Below are positions 62,414 to 64,000 of a stretch of 64,000 bases of DNA, one piece after another. How positions within the stretch are numbered: the stretch's first letter is position 1; each line of letters opens with the position of its first letter. Position numbers and translations under genes: made by a program. The notes below the pieces were generated by a model that did no database searches, was not told where the DNA came from, and was given only the letters and a program-made list of their open reading frames with translations. This DNA is from CAUZWH01 sp965224275 (lineage in GTDB: Bacteria; Pseudomonadota; Alphaproteobacteria; SHVV01), in NCBI GenBank assembly GCA_965224275.1, contig CBDCYR010000011.1:638628-702627 (forward strand). Direction: 5' to 3'.

Positions 62414-64000
62414 TCAACCGCCTCCCGCACTGCATGGGCCAGCACGTCGATCTCTCCCAAAATCTCTGTCTCGATAGCGCGCAATTCGTCTAGAATCGCC
62501 AGCGGGTCGCGGTGTTCGACCTTTGCCCGGTTCTGCGGCCGGTGACGGCCAGCGCTAAGGTTGAAGTCGGTGGCGCGGATTGCGTCGGCCTCGGCGAACC
62601 ACCACTTCTCGGTCCAGTCCGTGTCCGTATCGCGGTCCCACCATGCTTCCCACCGCGCCTCCCGCTCCCGGAAGGCTGCGATCAAGCCGGGCAGATCGTC
62701 GTCGTCAATTGGTTGGTCGTGGTTGGCGTCGAGCTTGAAGCCGTCATTGTCGGCGTGGAGGAACATCATCCGTTCCGTCGTGCCGCCCTTGCGGAAAACC
62801 AGCACCGAGGTCTTGACGCCGGAATAGGGATTGAACACCCCGCCGGGCAGGGACAGCACCGCTTCGACCGTGTTGTTTTCGACCAGCTTGCGGCGCAGCT
62901 CCTTGTGTGCTCCGGTAGAGCCGAACAGCACGCCTTCGGGCACCACGACGCCACAACGCCCGTCTTCCTTCAAGTGGTTCAGCATGTATTGCAGGAACAA
63001 GAGTTCGGTCTGCCGCGAGCGGCCGACCTTGACCTCCTCGACAATGCGGTCCTTGTCCAACCGCCCGGAAAACGGCGGATTGGCGAGGATAACGTCGAAC
63101 CCGCCGACCGGCAGGCCGAGCTCCGCCTTCGCCGTGCGGTCGAGGGAACGGGTGAGCGCGTCGCGGCGCAGGATACGCACCCGATCCAGACCGCGCAGGG
63201 TCAGGTTCATGGTCGCGAGGCGGACCATCTGCGGGTCCACATCGTTGCCGAAGAATGTCGATTCATGCAGTTGGCGTACGACGTCGCGGCCCAGCATGTC
63301 GTAGAGGCCACGCCGGAGTGTCTTGCCCTCCGCCTCGACTTCCTCGATACCGGCGGGCGAGGAATTAGCGAGCCGGATATGGTCGAAGGCGCCGACCAGG
63401 AAGCCCGCCGTGCCCGCCGCCGGGTCATAGACGGTCTCGCCGATCCGGGGATCGACAAGGCCGACCAGGGCGCGGATGACATGGCGCGGCGTGCGGAACT
63501 GCCCCAGTTCGCCTGCCTGCCGGATCTGGCGAAGCACGTGCTCGAACAGGTCGCCCTTGGTGTCCGCGTCCACCTGTCCGAAGCGAAGATCATCGATCTG
63601 GCTCACGACCTGAGAGAGCACCGTCGGCTCGTCGATCACGAGACGCGCCCCGTCCATGAAATCCGTTGCGCCGTCATTGGCGAGGCCGGCATGGAACGGA
63701 AACACTTCCTCGCGCACCCACGAAACCAGCCCGTCGCCGTTCAACGCCTTCGCCCAGGACGACCAGCGCAGGAATTCACGCGGAACGGTTTCGCTCCCCG
63801 GTTCGCGGGCGTTGCGCGAATTGCGCAGGACCCACTCGCCCGCGAAGACGCTGACATGGGGCTCCGCACCCGGACGGCGCGCGGCGCGAACACGGGCCGA
63901 GTCCGCAGCCTCGTACATGTTGAAGTAGATGAGGAAGCTCAATTGCTCGGCGTTCTGGGCCGGGTTAGGGTAGCCGCCGCCGAACAGGTAATCGCGGATG
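62410..64000 (-). CDS. hsdM: Type I restriction enzyme methyltransferase subunit HsdM, N-terminus outside window
   Basis: About 530 residues of an N6-adenine methyltransferase. The frame is open to the window edge (text FGGGYPNPAQNAEQLSFLIY upstream of the nominal start), so the N-terminus lies beyond 64,000. Motif I is VYDPAAGTAGFLVGAF, motif IV VILANPPFSGR, preceded by LGQFRTPRHVIRALVGLVDP. The C-terminus has AEADAIRATDFNLSAGRHRP. It is co-transcribed with hsdS; hsdR, if present, would lie outside. Confidence 0.95.
   Translation of the reverse strand, partial: IRDYLFGGGYPNPAQNAEQLSFLIYFNMYEAADSARVRAARRPGAEPHVSVFAGEWVLRNSRNAREPGSETVPREFLRWSSWAKALNGDGLVSWVREEVFPFHAGLANDGATDFMDGARLVIDEPTVLSQVVSQIDDLRFGQVDADTKGDLFEHVLRQIRQAGELGQFRTPRHVIRALVGLVDPRIGETVYDPAAGTAGFLVGAFDHIRLANSSPAGIEEVEAEGKTLRRGLYDMLGRDVVRQLHESTFFGNDVDPQMVRLATMNLTLRGLDRVRILRRDALTRSLDRTAKAELGLPVGGFDVILANPPFSGRLDKDRIVEEVKVGRSRQTELLFLQYMLNHLKEDGRCGVVVPEGVLFGSTGAHKELRRKLVENNTVEAVLSLPGGVFNPYSGVKTSVLVFRKGGTTERMMFLHADNDGFKLDANHDQPIDDDDLPGLIAAFREREARWEAWWDRDTDTDWTEKWWFAEADAIRATDFNLSAGRHRPQNRAKVEHRDPLAILDELRAIETEILGEIDVLAHAVREAVE

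Overview
The window looks like alphaproteobacterial chromosome. The order pcm - LysM/M23 lipoprotein - DUF815 ATPase - yajC - secD - secF - Mth938-like gene - squalene/phytoene-synthase-like genes, followed by trmFO, uvrA and ssb, is typical of Rhodospirillales-type genomes; a finer placement is not possible from the sequence alone. Bases 1 to about 14,690 are this ordinary core block. From there to the end the DNA is almost entirely mobile: GC-rich, with repeated modules, broken genes and tyrosine recombinases.

The mobile part reads as nested insertions. (A) An element begins just after a shortened ssb with a six-gene operon: three large tyrosine recombinases, two small HTH/coiled-coil proteins and a RecD2-like helicase. 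It continues through a plasmid-like module of a small acidic protein, SSB, a Toprim protein (broken), DUF4326 (broken) and a DUF2493/SLOG protein. (B) That DUF2493 gene is cut in two. Its 5' part ends at 27,257 and its last 56 codons resume at 54,795, with a 13-bp near-identical repeat (12/13) at both junctions. The 27.5-kb insert has its own integrase next to the left junction, its own copy of the same SSB/Toprim/DUF2493 module, a 2.0-kb group II intron, a zinc-ribbon protein and a 1,825-residue MobF relaxase, but no type IV secretion genes in view, so it looks like an integrative and mobilizable element. (C) Inside that insert, 42.70-53.07 kb is a further 10.4-kb island bounded by about 600-bp direct repeats. 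It carries higBA, a one-polypeptide MmeI-like restriction-modification enzyme, an IS3-family insertion sequence, a DUF5131/TcmP pair and a pair of overlapping DUF4102-type integrases.

(D) From about 55.4 kb a second overlapping pair of the same two integrase types faces the other way. It leads a cargo of a membrane pentapeptide-repeat protein, a class 3 lipase and type I R-M genes hsdS and hsdM, with hsdM running off the window end. Both integrase pairs have the same 17-bp motif (TGCGTC-R-GGTGTGA-R-AA) 182-189 bp upstream of the first integrase, in the same relative orientation. A third copy lies at the far end of island C, so the motif is a good candidate for the element end or attachment site.

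Functionally, the core block covers protein repair, cell-wall hydrolase activation, Sec export, respiratory complex assembly factors, tRNA methylation and nucleotide excision repair. The mobile half combines DNA mobility (seven tyrosine recombinases plus one frameshifted, one relaxase, one intron, one IS) with at least two restriction-modification systems, a toxin-antitoxin pair and several uncharacterised gene pairs, so it looks like a defence island built by repeated insertion. Several frameshifts (two Toprim genes, DUF4326, one integrase) may be real decay or base-calling errors in GC-rich DNA; the sequence alone cannot decide. No rRNA, tRNA or CRISPR array was seen.
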